A stretch of DNA of 64,000 bases from Chitinophaga sp. Cy-1792 (GTDB lineage: Bacteria > Bacteroidota > Bacteroidia > Chitinophagales > Chitinophagaceae), in the NCBI RefSeq assembly GCF_011752935.1, contig NZ_VWWO01000002.1, positions 2,108,001-2,172,000 on the forward strand. The letters are read 5' to 3'. Both the position numbers and the translations under genes were made by a program. The notes under the pieces are model-generated. The model was not told where the DNA came from. It did not search any database and saw nothing but the letters and a program-made list of their open reading frames with translations. Shown here one piece after another: positions 8,880-17,342 of this stretch; the first letter of the stretch is position 1; each line of letters begins with the position of its first letter.

Positions 8880-10424
8880 CTACAGTATATTCCACCAGGG
8901 TTTATCGTTATCTGGTGTTTTATTATTGTTGCTGGTATTATCTTTTTTATTTTCTTTTTCAGGCAGATGCTCAGCAGGTTTGGCCGATGCGACTTCTTCC
9001 CCTTTCCACATCGCCTGTGCTTCTGCTTTGATATCATTACGTTGCAGCAGAGCATTCAATTGATTCTTCAGCTTTGTTCCCTGTTCAGGTTTTACCATTG
9101 CAACAAAGTTGGCGTAGCCTTCCATGCTGCTGATAATATTTCCTTTGCCCCAGGTTTTATTTGCCAGTCCGGTCAGTTCGATCTGGTGCAGCAGGGCCCT
9201 GAACTTGCGTAATGTAGTACGGTCGAGGCTCAGTTTTTCGTTTACCACAATGCCCGTCACCTCGTGCCTGTCGCCTTTCCGCATTACTTTCAGCTTATCG
9301 GGGTGCAGTACGAACCCTTCTTCAGCCACTATCTTTTTAGCGGCCCAGAGTAGCTGACCGATTTTAGCAGCAGGCTCTCCTTTTGCAGAGAAGGTCATAT
9401 CATCGGCATATCTCGTATAGGCGTACCCGTATTTAGCCGAGAGGCCTTCAAACCTTCTGTCCAATTTAAAACAGATGATATTGGTGATAGCCGGGCTGGT
9501 AGGCGCTCCCTGCGGGAGTCTGCGTTCTGTTTTAGCTACGAAGAATTTGCGGTTGTCCAGCATAACTTCATCCACATCCGGTTCTGTACAGATCAGTCCC
9601 AGGATGGTGGCAACCTGTTCGCTGTAGCCCAGTTTGCAGAACATTCCTTTCACCCTTTTATAGGCGATGGAAGGAAAGAAATCCTTCAGATCTATATTGA
9701 CAACAACATCTTTTCCGATATGCGGGATGGCGTTGGTGACAATAGACTTACCCGGTACAAAGCCGTTGGCAGATGTACTGTTAGTTATCTTGTACAGTAC
9801 GTTCTCCAGGATCCAGTGCTGAGCAGCTTTCAGCTGTGGCATCGGGGCAGAGATCACGCGGGTGCCGCCAGATTTTTTAGGAATCTGGAAACGCTGGTAA
9901 TGCGTCTGATGGCCAACTGTTCTGTTGAATGCCAGGAAGCGAAGTTTGCCCAGCGAAAGCTGCATGGCATTGGCGAGGTCTTGCGCAGTATGCCATACCG
10001 GTAAATTGAACTTACGCAGCTGTGCTTCGTCTGAAACTTTTTTATTGAGGCCTGCGGAGACATTCTCTCCCAGGTAGACGATATCCTGTTGTTTTTGTTC
10101 TGCCCATGCGGCAGCGCGCGCGATACGTTTCTCTTCGTTGCGTTTCTTTGTTTCCGCACGCTTTGCTTTTGCCCTGGCCATGCGCGCCTTGCGCATTTCC
10201 GTGAGCATAAGCTGTTTATTGCGGTAGCGGTATTTCTCCTGCAGGAGCTGGTTCAGCTCTTTATTAAGGGCACCTTCCTGCTTTATCAGCACTTCCGGTA
10301 CAGAAGGTTTTTCTGTATCTCGCTGCCAGAATCCAAGTCGTACCATTTCCTCCAGGATATATTCCTCTTTGGAAGACTCGCGTATTTTATCGTATAGCTG
10401 TTGACGGGTTAAACCTTCAGGCAT
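8880..10424 (-). CDS. Retron reverse transcriptase (type XIII-like)
   Basis: A 514-aa reverse transcriptase that should copy the msd part of the adjacent non-coding RNA into msDNA. Retron hallmarks are visible: NAIPH (231-235, the NAxxH motif), DLKDFF (245-250) with the first catalytic aspartate, LPQGAPTSP (303-311), YADD (339-342) and VTG (389-391). A ~145-residue N-terminal extension holds a highly basic helix (~68-112, rich in K, R, A and E). The last ~45 residues are a low-complexity linker ending PWWNIL. It is the last gene of a minus-strand operon after the WGR/HEAT gene, the SWIM gene and the ncRNA. The neighbours point to type XIII; group II intron or DGR transcriptases are excluded by the VTG/NAxxH motifs and context. 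Confidence 0.93.
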   Translation of the reverse strand: MPEGLTRQQLYDKIRESSKEEYILEEMVRLGFWQRDTEKPSVPEVLIKQEGALNKELNQLLQEKYRYRNKQLMLTEMRKARMARAKAKRAETKKRNEEKRIARAAAWAEQKQQDIVYLGENVSAGLNKKVSDEAQLRKFNLPVWHTAQDLANAMQLSLGKLRFLAFNRTVGHQTHYQRFQIPKKSGGTRVISAPMPQLKAAQHWILENVLYKITNSTSANGFVPGKSIVTNAIPHIGKDVVVNIDLKDFFPSIAYKRVKGMFCKLGYSEQVATILGLICTEPDVDEVMLDNRKFFVAKTERRLPQGAPTSPAITNIICFKLDRRFEGLSAKYGYAYTRYADDMTFSAKGEPAAKIGQLLWAAKKIVAEEGFVLHPDKLKVMRKGDRHEVTGIVVNEKLSLDRTTLRKFRALLHQIELTGLANKTWGKGNIISSMEGYANFVAMVKPEQGTKLKNQLNALLQRNDIKAEAQAMWKGEEVASAKPAEHLPEKENKKDNTSNNNKTPDNDKPWWNIL

Positions 10425-10519
10425 AGTAATTCACTTAAAATTATTACTACAATCAGTTAAAGTAAAGTGACAAGAAGAATGGGTGGAGTATATGCCTGCC
10501 GGGGATAGTGGAACAAGGA

Positions 10520-10772
10520 ATTTTATAAAGAGGAACAGGCGCTTCGTGCAAGCCATTGACTAAATCAATCAACTCCAGGGAGGGGCGTACTAGTGTGATA
10601 TTTGAGCCCCAGGGGCTTGTACAGTAAATATCATACTAGTACGCCCCTCCCAAAGTAAAGATTGCATTTAGTGAAGCATGTATAGTCAGTATACCTGAAT
10701 GACGAAACATCATTCATCTCCGTAAGGAGCGCAAGTGCAATCAATTCCTCTTTATAAAGATCTTTGTGTTAA
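10520..10772 (-). ncRNA. Retron msr-msd non-coding RNA
   Basis: Structured RNA in the 400-bp gap between the SWIM gene and the RT. Outer a1/a2 arms are a perfect 14-nt inverted repeat, TTCCTCTTTATAAA at 10745-10758 and its complement at 10522-10535. The msr half has three stem-loops on the minus strand, at 10718-10729 (CTCC/GGAG), 10697-10715 (GAATGA/TCATTC, loop TGTTTCG) and 10680-10694 (GTATA/TATAC). They are enclosed by a 7-bp stem, 10736-10742 with 10660-10666. The msd half is a 27-bp hairpin (10578-10651). The GUUUCG loop resembles one in the Eco1 (Ec86) msr. The first guanosine after a1 (complement of 10742) is a candidate branch point. Exact ends are inferred. Confidence 0.88.
10578..10651 (-). 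repeat. msd long hairpin
   Basis: A perfect 17-bp inverted repeat (10578-10594 with 10635-10651, arm GGGAGGGGCGTACTAGT) continues after one mismatch with nine more pairs (10596-10603 and neighbours with 10626-10633). The ~22-nt apical part can form a small AGCC/GGCT hairpin. No T run follows, and the hairpin lies inside the a1/a2 repeat, so it is read as the reverse-transcribed msd stem and not as a terminator. Confidence 0.88.
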
Positions 10773-10780
10773 ATGAGTCG

Positions 10781-10810
10781 GCAAGATATACAATAATTTC
10801 TAATTACAAA
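10781..10810 (-). promoter_or_regulatory. Candidate internal promoter for the retron ncRNA
   Basis: On the minus strand TTTG, 18 nt, then TATCTTGC lies just after the SWIM gene and just before the a1 arm. It differs slightly from TTTG-N19-TAnnTTTG. If active, it would start the ncRNA ~10-20 nt before a1, allowing ncRNA levels to exceed those of the effector mRNA. Confidence 0.4.
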
Positions 10811-10825
10811 AAGATGTAACGGAAA

Positions 10826-12466
10826 TTATTTGGAACTATACGCCATTCGTAATGCCAGCATGTGTTTGCACGGTCCTTTATATAATTTATTCTGACGGAA
10901 GAAATCACAATCGCATTGCGGATTGGTCATTCTTTCATCTTTATCAATTACAATCGTAGGATGATAGGTGGCATAAGGTGTGGTGATACTTCCTTTCAGT
11001 TGCGTCCCCACTCCTTCTATTTCATCCTGCTGATAAGCGATCTTTGATTGTTTCAGCAGTTGTTCCGCACCTTCTTCTTCCGGGCTGCTGTAGCGCAGCA
11101 TATCCATCGGCAGTGGTTCCCTGCTCAGTTCTCTGAGTCGGTATACGCCTGAATGCAGGTCGTAGATCACCTTTCCTGCCTGCGTGAAGAGGCTCAATGC
11201 ACCCAGCACCGTAGCGGTATTAAGGCCGGCGGCGGCAGCCAGGTCTGATGGCGTGGCCATCCAGCGGGTTTGCAGTGCAGCATACACCTTCTGTTTATCG
11301 GCCGTACTGACTTCTGCTCTGGGCGCCATGAGATCGAATTGCCCGGCGCGTGACCAGTCGTTGGTTGTCCAGCCGGACAGTCCGAGCGTAAACTGCATAT
11401 CGCCCAGGTCTGCCACGTAGAAAGATGGTAAGCCGCTACCCATGAGGTGTACCGTAAATTTGCGTGCGATCGGAATGAGTCTTTCCAGTATCAGCAGGCG
11501 TCTTCTTCCCCATATACGTATTTCGCGTGCATGCGTTCCTGTATATAACGATCTCGCACATACGATTTCCTGGTTCCATGGCTCAAAGATGGCTTTCACC
11601 GGTTTGCCTGGTTCCAGCACAAAACGGATACTGCGCGGGCCCTTCTTCTCCTTAAACCTGCGAAGCCAGGAGCAGAAATTGTAGACGTCCATGGGGTGCA
11701 GGTCGAAGGTAGCTGCCGGCAGCGTCATCGCGGAGCTTACCTGAAGGAACCCACGTACCCAGCTATCGGGCAGGTCGATCTTTACCTCGTGGTACAGCTC
11801 TTCCTGACTGGTTTGCACCTGGAACCCTCCCGGGTCTATTTTAAAATCTGTTTCCTTATAATCGCGTATCTTCTGAAATTCATTATATAACGCAGACGAA
11901 TAATCGATGTTGGTGGTACCGCATTCAAATTCGTTCACTTCCTTGAATACGTTGTAGCTGGCGCTTAACTTACCATAGGTAGATTCGTCCTGGCTGAAGC
12001 ATTCGAAGAACAGCTCGTCCGGATGTACGCTGATCACAGGGTCCAGCACAAACCAGGCATCCCTGTCCTTTTCGTAGAGGTAATCAAAGTAATGACGTCG
12101 GGCCTTATAGAAGGGCGACATCACCTTATCTTTCTCTTCCCTGATGGCGCGCAGCTGTGTTTCCAGTCCGGCGATTTTTTCGCTGGCGGCTTCGGCATTG
12201 TAGCCGTTCATGTATTCTGCCAGCCAGAGGGCTTCCTGTTCAGCGGCCCATTCCTTATAAGCGGTTTTATCTTTTGGTTTAAAGCGCAGGTCAGACACCA
12301 CCACATCATGCAATGCGGAGATGGCTTCCCTGAAAGCGATCTTTTTGTGCAGTTTGCCTACAAAAAAAGTTGGCTGACGAAATGTATCCGGGGCAAAGGA
12401 AATACCTGTGCCGGATGCATCGCTAAACACCTGGGAATTACCACTATATCTGTAGTTAAATAACAT
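10826..12466 (-). CDS. Retron-associated winged-helix / SWIM zinc-finger protein
   Basis: A 546-aa soluble protein. The C-terminus has a SWIM zinc finger of form CxC-x12-CxH (C518, C520, C533 and H535). Upstream of it (~388-447) is a winged-helix-like segment (KVYAALQTRWMATPSDLAAAAGL to GKVIYDLHSGVYRL). The first ~380 residues are unassigned, with a charged helical stretch at ~95-125. SWIM fingers bind nucleic acid or protein partners. It follows the WGR/HEAT gene by 15 bp and precedes the retron ncRNA. Together they match the WHSWIM partner I recall for type XIII retrons. A role as sensor or effector that reads the msDNA or RT complex is inference. Confidence 0.85.
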   Translation of the reverse strand: MLFNYRYSGNSQVFSDASGTGISFAPDTFRQPTFFVGKLHKKIAFREAISALHDVVVSDLRFKPKDKTAYKEWAAEQEALWLAEYMNGYNAEAASEKIAGLETQLRAIREEKDKVMSPFYKARRHYFDYLYEKDRDAWFVLDPVISVHPDELFFECFSQDESTYGKLSASYNVFKEVNEFECGTTNIDYSSALYNEFQKIRDYKETDFKIDPGGFQVQTSQEELYHEVKIDLPDSWVRGFLQVSSAMTLPAATFDLHPMDVYNFCSWLRRFKEKKGPRSIRFVLEPGKPVKAIFEPWNQEIVCARSLYTGTHAREIRIWGRRRLLILERLIPIARKFTVHLMGSGLPSFYVADLGDMQFTLGLSGWTTNDWSRAGQFDLMAPRAEVSTADKQKVYAALQTRWMATPSDLAAAAGLNTATVLGALSLFTQAGKVIYDLHSGVYRLRELSREPLPMDMLRYSSPEEEGAEQLLKQSKIAYQQDEIEGVGTQLKGSITTPYATYHPTIVIDKDERMTNPQCDCDFFRQNKLYKGPCKHMLALRMAYSSK

Positions 12467-12481
12467 AAATGGATAAACGTT

Positions 12482-15400
12482 TTATTGCAGACGCACCGGT
12501 GCTTCCACAAATACTATCGGTAGTTGTACATGATCAAATTGCTGGCTGATGTTACGCATGATGCTGATACATCTGGCTTTATCGCCAATGGCCACAGTAG
12601 CGGAAATATCCGTGATAACGCCACCGATAAACGCAGCGGCTTCCGGCGATTTCATCGCTTCCGCCTCCAGGAAACCAAATACTCTGTCCTTTGCTACACG
12701 GGCTTTGTTTACACGGGTAAGTACGGCTCTGAAGTAATGTTCCAGCTGGCGGATATATTCCAGGTTACCGGCGGCATACTGACTCAGGTAGTTGGTGGCA
12801 AACTGCTGCATGGCTGCACTTGGGTGCTGGCTTAACTTCAGCAGGTATTGCACACCATCTTCCGCTTTGAAGAAGCGCATCAGCAACTCACGGCCAAATT
12901 GCTGGATGTCGGGTCTAACGCTGTCGGCTATACCGATGAGGCTCTCCGGTGTCCAGTCTTCGTCCTGGAAGTTATCCCTGAAGAAGCTGATGGCAAAGGC
13001 GCGGGTATCATCCCATTTGCTATCCAGCAGGGCTACAGCAGTATCCCTTTCTGTTTTTACACGTGGCAGTTGCTGGCGGAAGAAATTCCAGCACCATTCC
13101 CTTACCTGGAGCAGTTCGTGTGCACCGGCGGCGATCACCTGTTTCAATGTCAGTGCACCGGCAGGGATATATCGCTGTAATAAAACGACACCAAACTCCT
13201 GTGCCGGGCGATAGTTGGCGTACAGCAGGCGCAATGCGGTGGCGGTATCCACTTCCTGGAGGTAATTACCCAGCGGCCCGCTGAGGAGTGCCGCAATATC
13301 CTGGTGCATTCCTTCTGCCTTTTCGGTACGCATCAGCAGTGGCACCAGCTCGTTGACCAGCCAGTGCGCAAGGCGGTTGTCCTGCGCTACCAGCCTTTCT
13401 ACCAGCAGGGCAGCTTTCTGGCGTATATCTTTATATTCATTGGTACAGGCGCTGAAGAGAATTTCCGGTTTGTTGATAACGGGAGCATCTCCTGCTTTCA
13501 GCAGGATGTTCCAGCCGGCATCACGTACAGGCCTGTACGAATTTTTGAGTAGTTTGTTTACCAGTACATTAGAGATCTGGGAGAAATCGAAATCATGGTC
13601 CCTGAGTAACAGCAGGCGGGCGGCAAATGCCTGCACTGCTACGGATGCCTGGTCCATCAGGTCGGCGATAACCTGCATATCCAATTGCGACAGTGGTTTG
13701 GCGCAATAATATTCTACCAGCTGGCAGCAGTCCGTAAGGATGGCGGTCTGTACTTCGTTGAGGTTGCCTACTGCCATGAGGCGTGCGACGGCACGGCCGG
13801 TAACTTCCTGCTGTAGCTGGAAAGGAATGGTGGCAGGGTCCAGGTTTGCTTTGAGGAATTTTCTGACATCTTCATAATAACAGAACATCAGGTCCAGCAG
13901 CATACCTGTATCACCAAAACATAAGGCTGATGCAGCCTTGATCCACTCCATGGCTTGTTCCCTTGCTTCCTGCAACGGACTGCCAATCATTACTTTCAGC
14001 AGTGGCAGTGAAGGGTTGGCCGGATTGTATTTTTCTCTTGCCAGTTCCAGGCCGAACAGGGATGGAATACTAAACCTGTTGGCGAGCAGGGCACCAATAA
14101 CGTCTTCGCCCATACGCTCTTTCATAGCACTAAACTCCGGGTGTGCACGCAGATGCTCCATCGCAAAGGCATGAACAGCTTCCATCTGTCCGCTGATCAG
14201 TAGTTGCAGGAAGGCCTGTGGCAGCTGGTTCCAGAGTTCCAGGAAAGGAATAGACGGATGGTTTTCCTGGACAGGCACCGTGGTTTTCAGTACAGCTTCC
14301 GCAGATTCCTGCGGAACGGCAGAAGCAGGCTGTTTATCTACACCGAGCCAGCCGAAGAGCTTTTTCAGGAGGCCGCTGTTTTCGTTGGCTTTCAACAGAT
14401 CCGGGTTAGGCTGAATGGTTGGTCTGCCATTCTGCGTTTGCGTATCCGGCTCCTGCGGTTTGAACACCCATTGTTCCTGGTGGGCGCGGTATTGTAATGT
14501 ATGGTCGTTACCTCTTAATATATAGGTAAGGTAGATAGCTTTTGAGTTTTCCGGGTACTGGCGCTGGAGCGACTGGTAACGTCCGTTCTGGTAGCCATAG
14601 TAGCGTTCTTCGAAGGCTTTGGAAAAATCCGTTTCCTGGTGGTAGTGGAGCAACAGGGAGGTAGCATAGCGAACGTACTGTACATCCCCAGCTTCGCCGA
14701 GGCGTTTCAGGTTGCGGAAGGCCCTTCTGTTGAAGTAACGGCGGGTCAGGTTGGAGAATGCCACCCGGCTGCCCGGCTTTTTTAACTCCGTTTGTACTTT
14801 AACGTTAGCATTGATTTCTTTAATAAACACACTTGGCTGGTGCTCATCATAATATACCACCGGCATATTAAACATGGGCTGCGTTTTCTGGATACGATGT
14901 ACCAGTAGCGCAACAATCATATAGTCTTCCCGCATTTCCGCCTGCTTATAAATATGGCGGATATGCCGAAACCAGGACGGCCGCATGGGCAGGCGTACCA
15001 GTGTATGGTACATCGCTTGCCACAGCACCGGCACGGCAGCGGATACCAGGTACATTTCTTCCAGGATATTGTAATCCGGCGATTGCTGTACCACTACCAG
15101 GTTGTATATGAGGGTGATCAGTTCCGGGATATCCCCTTTGGCAATGGCTTGCTGCAGCACTTCCGGCATGCCGGCAATGATCTGCTGTGCGAAGGCGGTA
15201 CGTTCTTCGGGCGTCATCAGCATGAGCATGCCATTGGCGGCCAGCATACGGATATTCAGCGGGTAAGAGCTGTTTTCGTAGTAGGCCTTCAGTGTGGGGA
15301 TGGCAACGGGATCGCCGGTACGGGACAAAGCCCATATAGCAGAATAGCGTTGCAGCGCATCCTTTCTGTCGCCCTGCTTGATAATATAAGGGACTGATTC

Positions 15401-15808
15401 TTTAATATGCAGTTCACCGGCTCTCCAAATTACCCGGGAGGTTTTCCATGCATTTTTGCCGGCAGGATTACCTTGCAGGCGGCGCAGGATGGCCTTATGG
15501 CGGGGATTGGTGATTGCGTCCAGTACAGCGGAATTGTCGGCCGCCGGTATCGTTGCCTGTTCTGATTCCTGTTCACCGATATAGCCTTTACTTCTTTTTT
15601 CCTTTTCGAGTGCATCGAATATGGTAGTAGCGCTGGCAAGGTTTACAGGACTGGTGGTTTTGGTACCTTCTTTCAGGGCAGCACCTCTCTTACCGTATCT
15701 GAAGTTGACAACATATTGATCCGGGGCGAGTTCACACAAGTCGATTTCATAGGTTTTATCTGAGTTCCCTTCCCGGAAGAAGAGCTTCACGTTCCTGACA
15801 AATTTCAT
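12482..15808 (-). CDS. Retron-associated WGR domain / HEAT-ARM repeat protein
   Basis: A 1108-aa protein. Residues ~1-80 are a WGR-type domain (KLFFREGNSDKTYEIDLCE, then FRYGKRGAALKEGTKT), a fold known in PARPs and MolR-like proteins that contacts nucleic acid. The rest is almost all helical and repeat-like, with many HEAT/ARM-type helix pairs (for example ~130-340 and ~590-1060), typical of a large scaffold. A linker at ~455-520 is rich in N, Q and P. There is no signal peptide, membrane segment or enzymatic motif I can see. It is the first gene of the retron operon, 15 bp before the SWIM gene. It corresponds to the ARM component I recall for type XIII. Whether it is the toxic effector is unknown. 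Confidence 0.85.
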   Translation of the reverse strand: MKFVRNVKLFFREGNSDKTYEIDLCELAPDQYVVNFRYGKRGAALKEGTKTTSPVNLASATTIFDALEKEKRSKGYIGEQESEQATIPAADNSAVLDAITNPRHKAILRRLQGNPAGKNAWKTSRVIWRAGELHIKESVPYIIKQGDRKDALQRYSAIWALSRTGDPVAIPTLKAYYENSSYPLNIRMLAANGMLMLMTPEERTAFAQQIIAGMPEVLQQAIAKGDIPELITLIYNLVVVQQSPDYNILEEMYLVSAAVPVLWQAMYHTLVRLPMRPSWFRHIRHIYKQAEMREDYMIVALLVHRIQKTQPMFNMPVVYYDEHQPSVFIKEINANVKVQTELKKPGSRVAFSNLTRRYFNRRAFRNLKRLGEAGDVQYVRYATSLLLHYHQETDFSKAFEERYYGYQNGRYQSLQRQYPENSKAIYLTYILRGNDHTLQYRAHQEQWVFKPQEPDTQTQNGRPTIQPNPDLLKANENSGLLKKLFGWLGVDKQPASAVPQESAEAVLKTTVPVQENHPSIPFLELWNQLPQAFLQLLISGQMEAVHAFAMEHLRAHPEFSAMKERMGEDVIGALLANRFSIPSLFGLELAREKYNPANPSLPLLKVMIGSPLQEAREQAMEWIKAASALCFGDTGMLLDLMFCYYEDVRKFLKANLDPATIPFQLQQEVTGRAVARLMAVGNLNEVQTAILTDCCQLVEYYCAKPLSQLDMQVIADLMDQASVAVQAFAARLLLLRDHDFDFSQISNVLVNKLLKNSYRPVRDAGWNILLKAGDAPVINKPEILFSACTNEYKDIRQKAALLVERLVAQDNRLAHWLVNELVPLLMRTEKAEGMHQDIAALLSGPLGNYLQEVDTATALRLLYANYRPAQEFGVVLLQRYIPAGALTLKQVIAAGAHELLQVREWCWNFFRQQLPRVKTERDTAVALLDSKWDDTRAFAISFFRDNFQDEDWTPESLIGIADSVRPDIQQFGRELLMRFFKAEDGVQYLLKLSQHPSAAMQQFATNYLSQYAAGNLEYIRQLEHYFRAVLTRVNKARVAKDRVFGFLEAEAMKSPEAAAFIGGVITDISATVAIGDKARCISIMRNISQQFDHVQLPIVFVEAPVRLQ

Positions 15809-15935
15809 GAGTTAACCAGAATTAGTCAGCTAAGATATGAATTATAGGTAGAGTTTGGAGTCCTGATGTATTTTTATTTTTATCAATATAGCGATAATTA
15901 ACAATATAGTAATCAGAAGGATAGCTGAAAATAGC

Positions 15936-15969
15936 GAAGGGCCTTCTCTAAGCAGAGAAGACCCTTCAG
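15936..15969 (-). terminator. Terminator downstream of ychF
   Basis: A stem of 14 positions with one mismatch (GAAGGG..CTTCTCT with AGAGAAG..CCCTTC) has an AAGC loop. It lies between the ychF stop and the start of the retron operon on the same strand, so it would insulate the retron from ychF transcription. Confidence 0.6.
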
Positions 15970-16036
15970 ATTTTGTTGTAACCTTCATAAAGAATATGAA
16001 GTCCTTTTAAATATATAGGTATATATAAGACGCAGA

Positions 16037-17140
16037 TTAAACGTTGAAGCGGAAGTGCATTACGTCACCATCAGACACGATGTATTCTTTACCTTCGATA
16101 CGGAAGCGGCCATTATCCCGGGCTGCTGCCTCGGAACCGAATTTTACATAGTCGTCGTAGGAGATTACTTCCGCTTTGATGAAGCCTTTCTCGAAGTCGG
16201 TATGGATGACAGAGGCAGCCTGTGGTGCTTTCCAGCCTTTGCCGATTGTCCATGCGCGTACTTCCTGTACACCAGCGGTAAAGTAGGTGATCAGCTGGAG
16301 CAGGTCGTAGGCAGAGCGGATCAGGCGGTTGAGGCCAGGTTCTGTAAGACCGTATTCAGAGAGGAAGAGTTCTTTATCAGCCAGCTCTTCCATTTCGGAG
16401 ATCTGCGCTTCGATGGTATTGTTCATGACAATTACCTGGGCACCTTCAGCTTTAACGCCTTCCTGCAGGGCTACAGAGTATTTGTTGCCGGTGAGCAGGG
16501 AACCTTCGTCTACGTTGGCAACGTAGAGTACTGGTTTTTCAGTGAGCAGGAAGAGGTCAGCGATCGCTACGCGGTCTTCTTTGCTCAGTCCCAGTTCACG
16601 GATATTGCGACCTTGTTCCAAGTGTTCCTGGCACTGTTTCAGTATTTCGAATTCTCTTTTCGCTTTAGGGTCGCCACCGGTTTTAGCCATTTTCTCGGTG
16701 CGCTGGATTTTTTTCTCCACGCTTTCGAGGTCTTTCAGCTGTAACTCGGTATCGATGATGCCTTTATCACCAACCGGGTTGATAGCACCTTCTTCACGGA
16801 GAATATTATCATCTTCGAAGCAACGGATCACATGAACGATGGCATCCACTTCACGGATATTAGCCAGGAATTTGTTTCCCAGACCTTCACCTTTACTGGC
16901 GCCTTTCACCAATCCGGCGATATCTACGAATTCAATAGTAGTTGGTACTACCCTGTTAGGTTTCACCAGTTCTTCCAGTTTCTGTAAACGGGTATCTGGT
17001 ACATCTACCAGGCCTACGTTTGGTTCAATGGTACAGAAACGGTAGTTACTGGCCTGTGCCTTAGCGCTGTTACTAACCGCGTTAAACAGTGTTGATTTTC
17101 CTACATTCGGCAGTCCTACAATTCCAACTTGCAAAGCCAT
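16037..17140 (-). CDS. ychF: Redox-regulated ATPase YchF (Obg family)
   Basis: A 367-aa cytoplasmic P-loop NTPase. Motifs are G1 [10 protein letters not shown] (8-17), G3 [16 protein letters not shown] with its glycine-rich switch, and a G4 position reading NVDE in place of the NKxD of true GTPases, which explains the ATP preference of the family. A coiled-coil insertion (~130-200) and a C-terminal TGS domain (~280-365, ending [10 protein letters not shown]) complete the normal length. YchF associates with ribosomes and affects oxidative-stress responses. It has its own near-perfect promoter. The retron operon follows on the same strand after a terminator. Confidence 0.95.
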   Translation of the reverse strand: MALQVGIVGLPNVGKSTLFNAVSNSAKAQASNYRFCTIEPNVGLVDVPDTRLQKLEELVKPNRVVPTTIEFVDIAGLVKGASKGEGLGNKFLANIREVDAIVHVIRCFEDDNILREEGAINPVGDKGIIDTELQLKDLESVEKKIQRTEKMAKTGGDPKAKREFEILKQCQEHLEQGRNIRELGLSKEDRVAIADLFLLTEKPVLYVANVDEGSLLTGNKYSVALQEGVKAEGAQVIVMNNTIEAQISEMEELADKELFLSEYGLTEPGLNRLIRSAYDLLQLITYFTAGVQEVRAWTIGKGWKAPQAASVIHTDFEKGFIKAEVISYDDYVKFGSEAAARDNGRFRIEGKEYIVSDGDVMHFRFNV

Positions 17141-17155
17141 TTTTTAAAATTTGCG

Positions 17156-17186
17156 CAAAGATAATGTTTTCTTTTTGTCTTGCAAA
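17156..17186 (-). promoter_or_regulatory. Consensus Bacteroidota promoter for ychF
   Basis: The minus strand reads TTTG (complement of 17183-17186), exactly 19 nt, then TATCTTTG (complement of 17156-17163). It is a full consensus match. The leader would be only ~10 nt. Confidence 0.8.
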
Positions 17187-17289
17187 GCCCGAAATCGCTT
17201 TCTGTCAGGGGATTACGGATAGTTGCTTTTGAAATGCGCTATGGCAGAGCGGTAAGCCGTTCCGGAGCGGTGCAAGTTTCCTTGTCCCC

Positions 17290-17319
17290 TTGCGTATATG
17301 CGGGAAAAAACTATCTTCA
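17290..17319 (+). promoter_or_regulatory. Promoter of the nucleoside-recognition protein gene
   Basis: TTG (17290-17292), 19 nt, then TATCTTCA (17312-17319) matches the Bacteroidota promoter with one deviation in the -7 element. It overlaps the upstream ATG at 17298, which would lie before the transcription start, so it supports the downstream start at 17343. Confidence 0.6.
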
Positions 17320-17342
17320 CGGATCAAACAACCAAAAAATCA

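Noticed and set aside
8880..10424. Group II intron or diversity-generating RT
   Set aside because: There is no intron domain V, maturase domain or template/variable repeat; retron NAxxH and VTG motifs are present.
10578..10651. Long GC-rich hairpin as a terminator of the SWIM gene
   Set aside because: It lacks a T run, lies ~175 nt after the SWIM stop codon and is nested inside the perfect a1/a2 repeat together with msr-like loops, so the msd reading is better.
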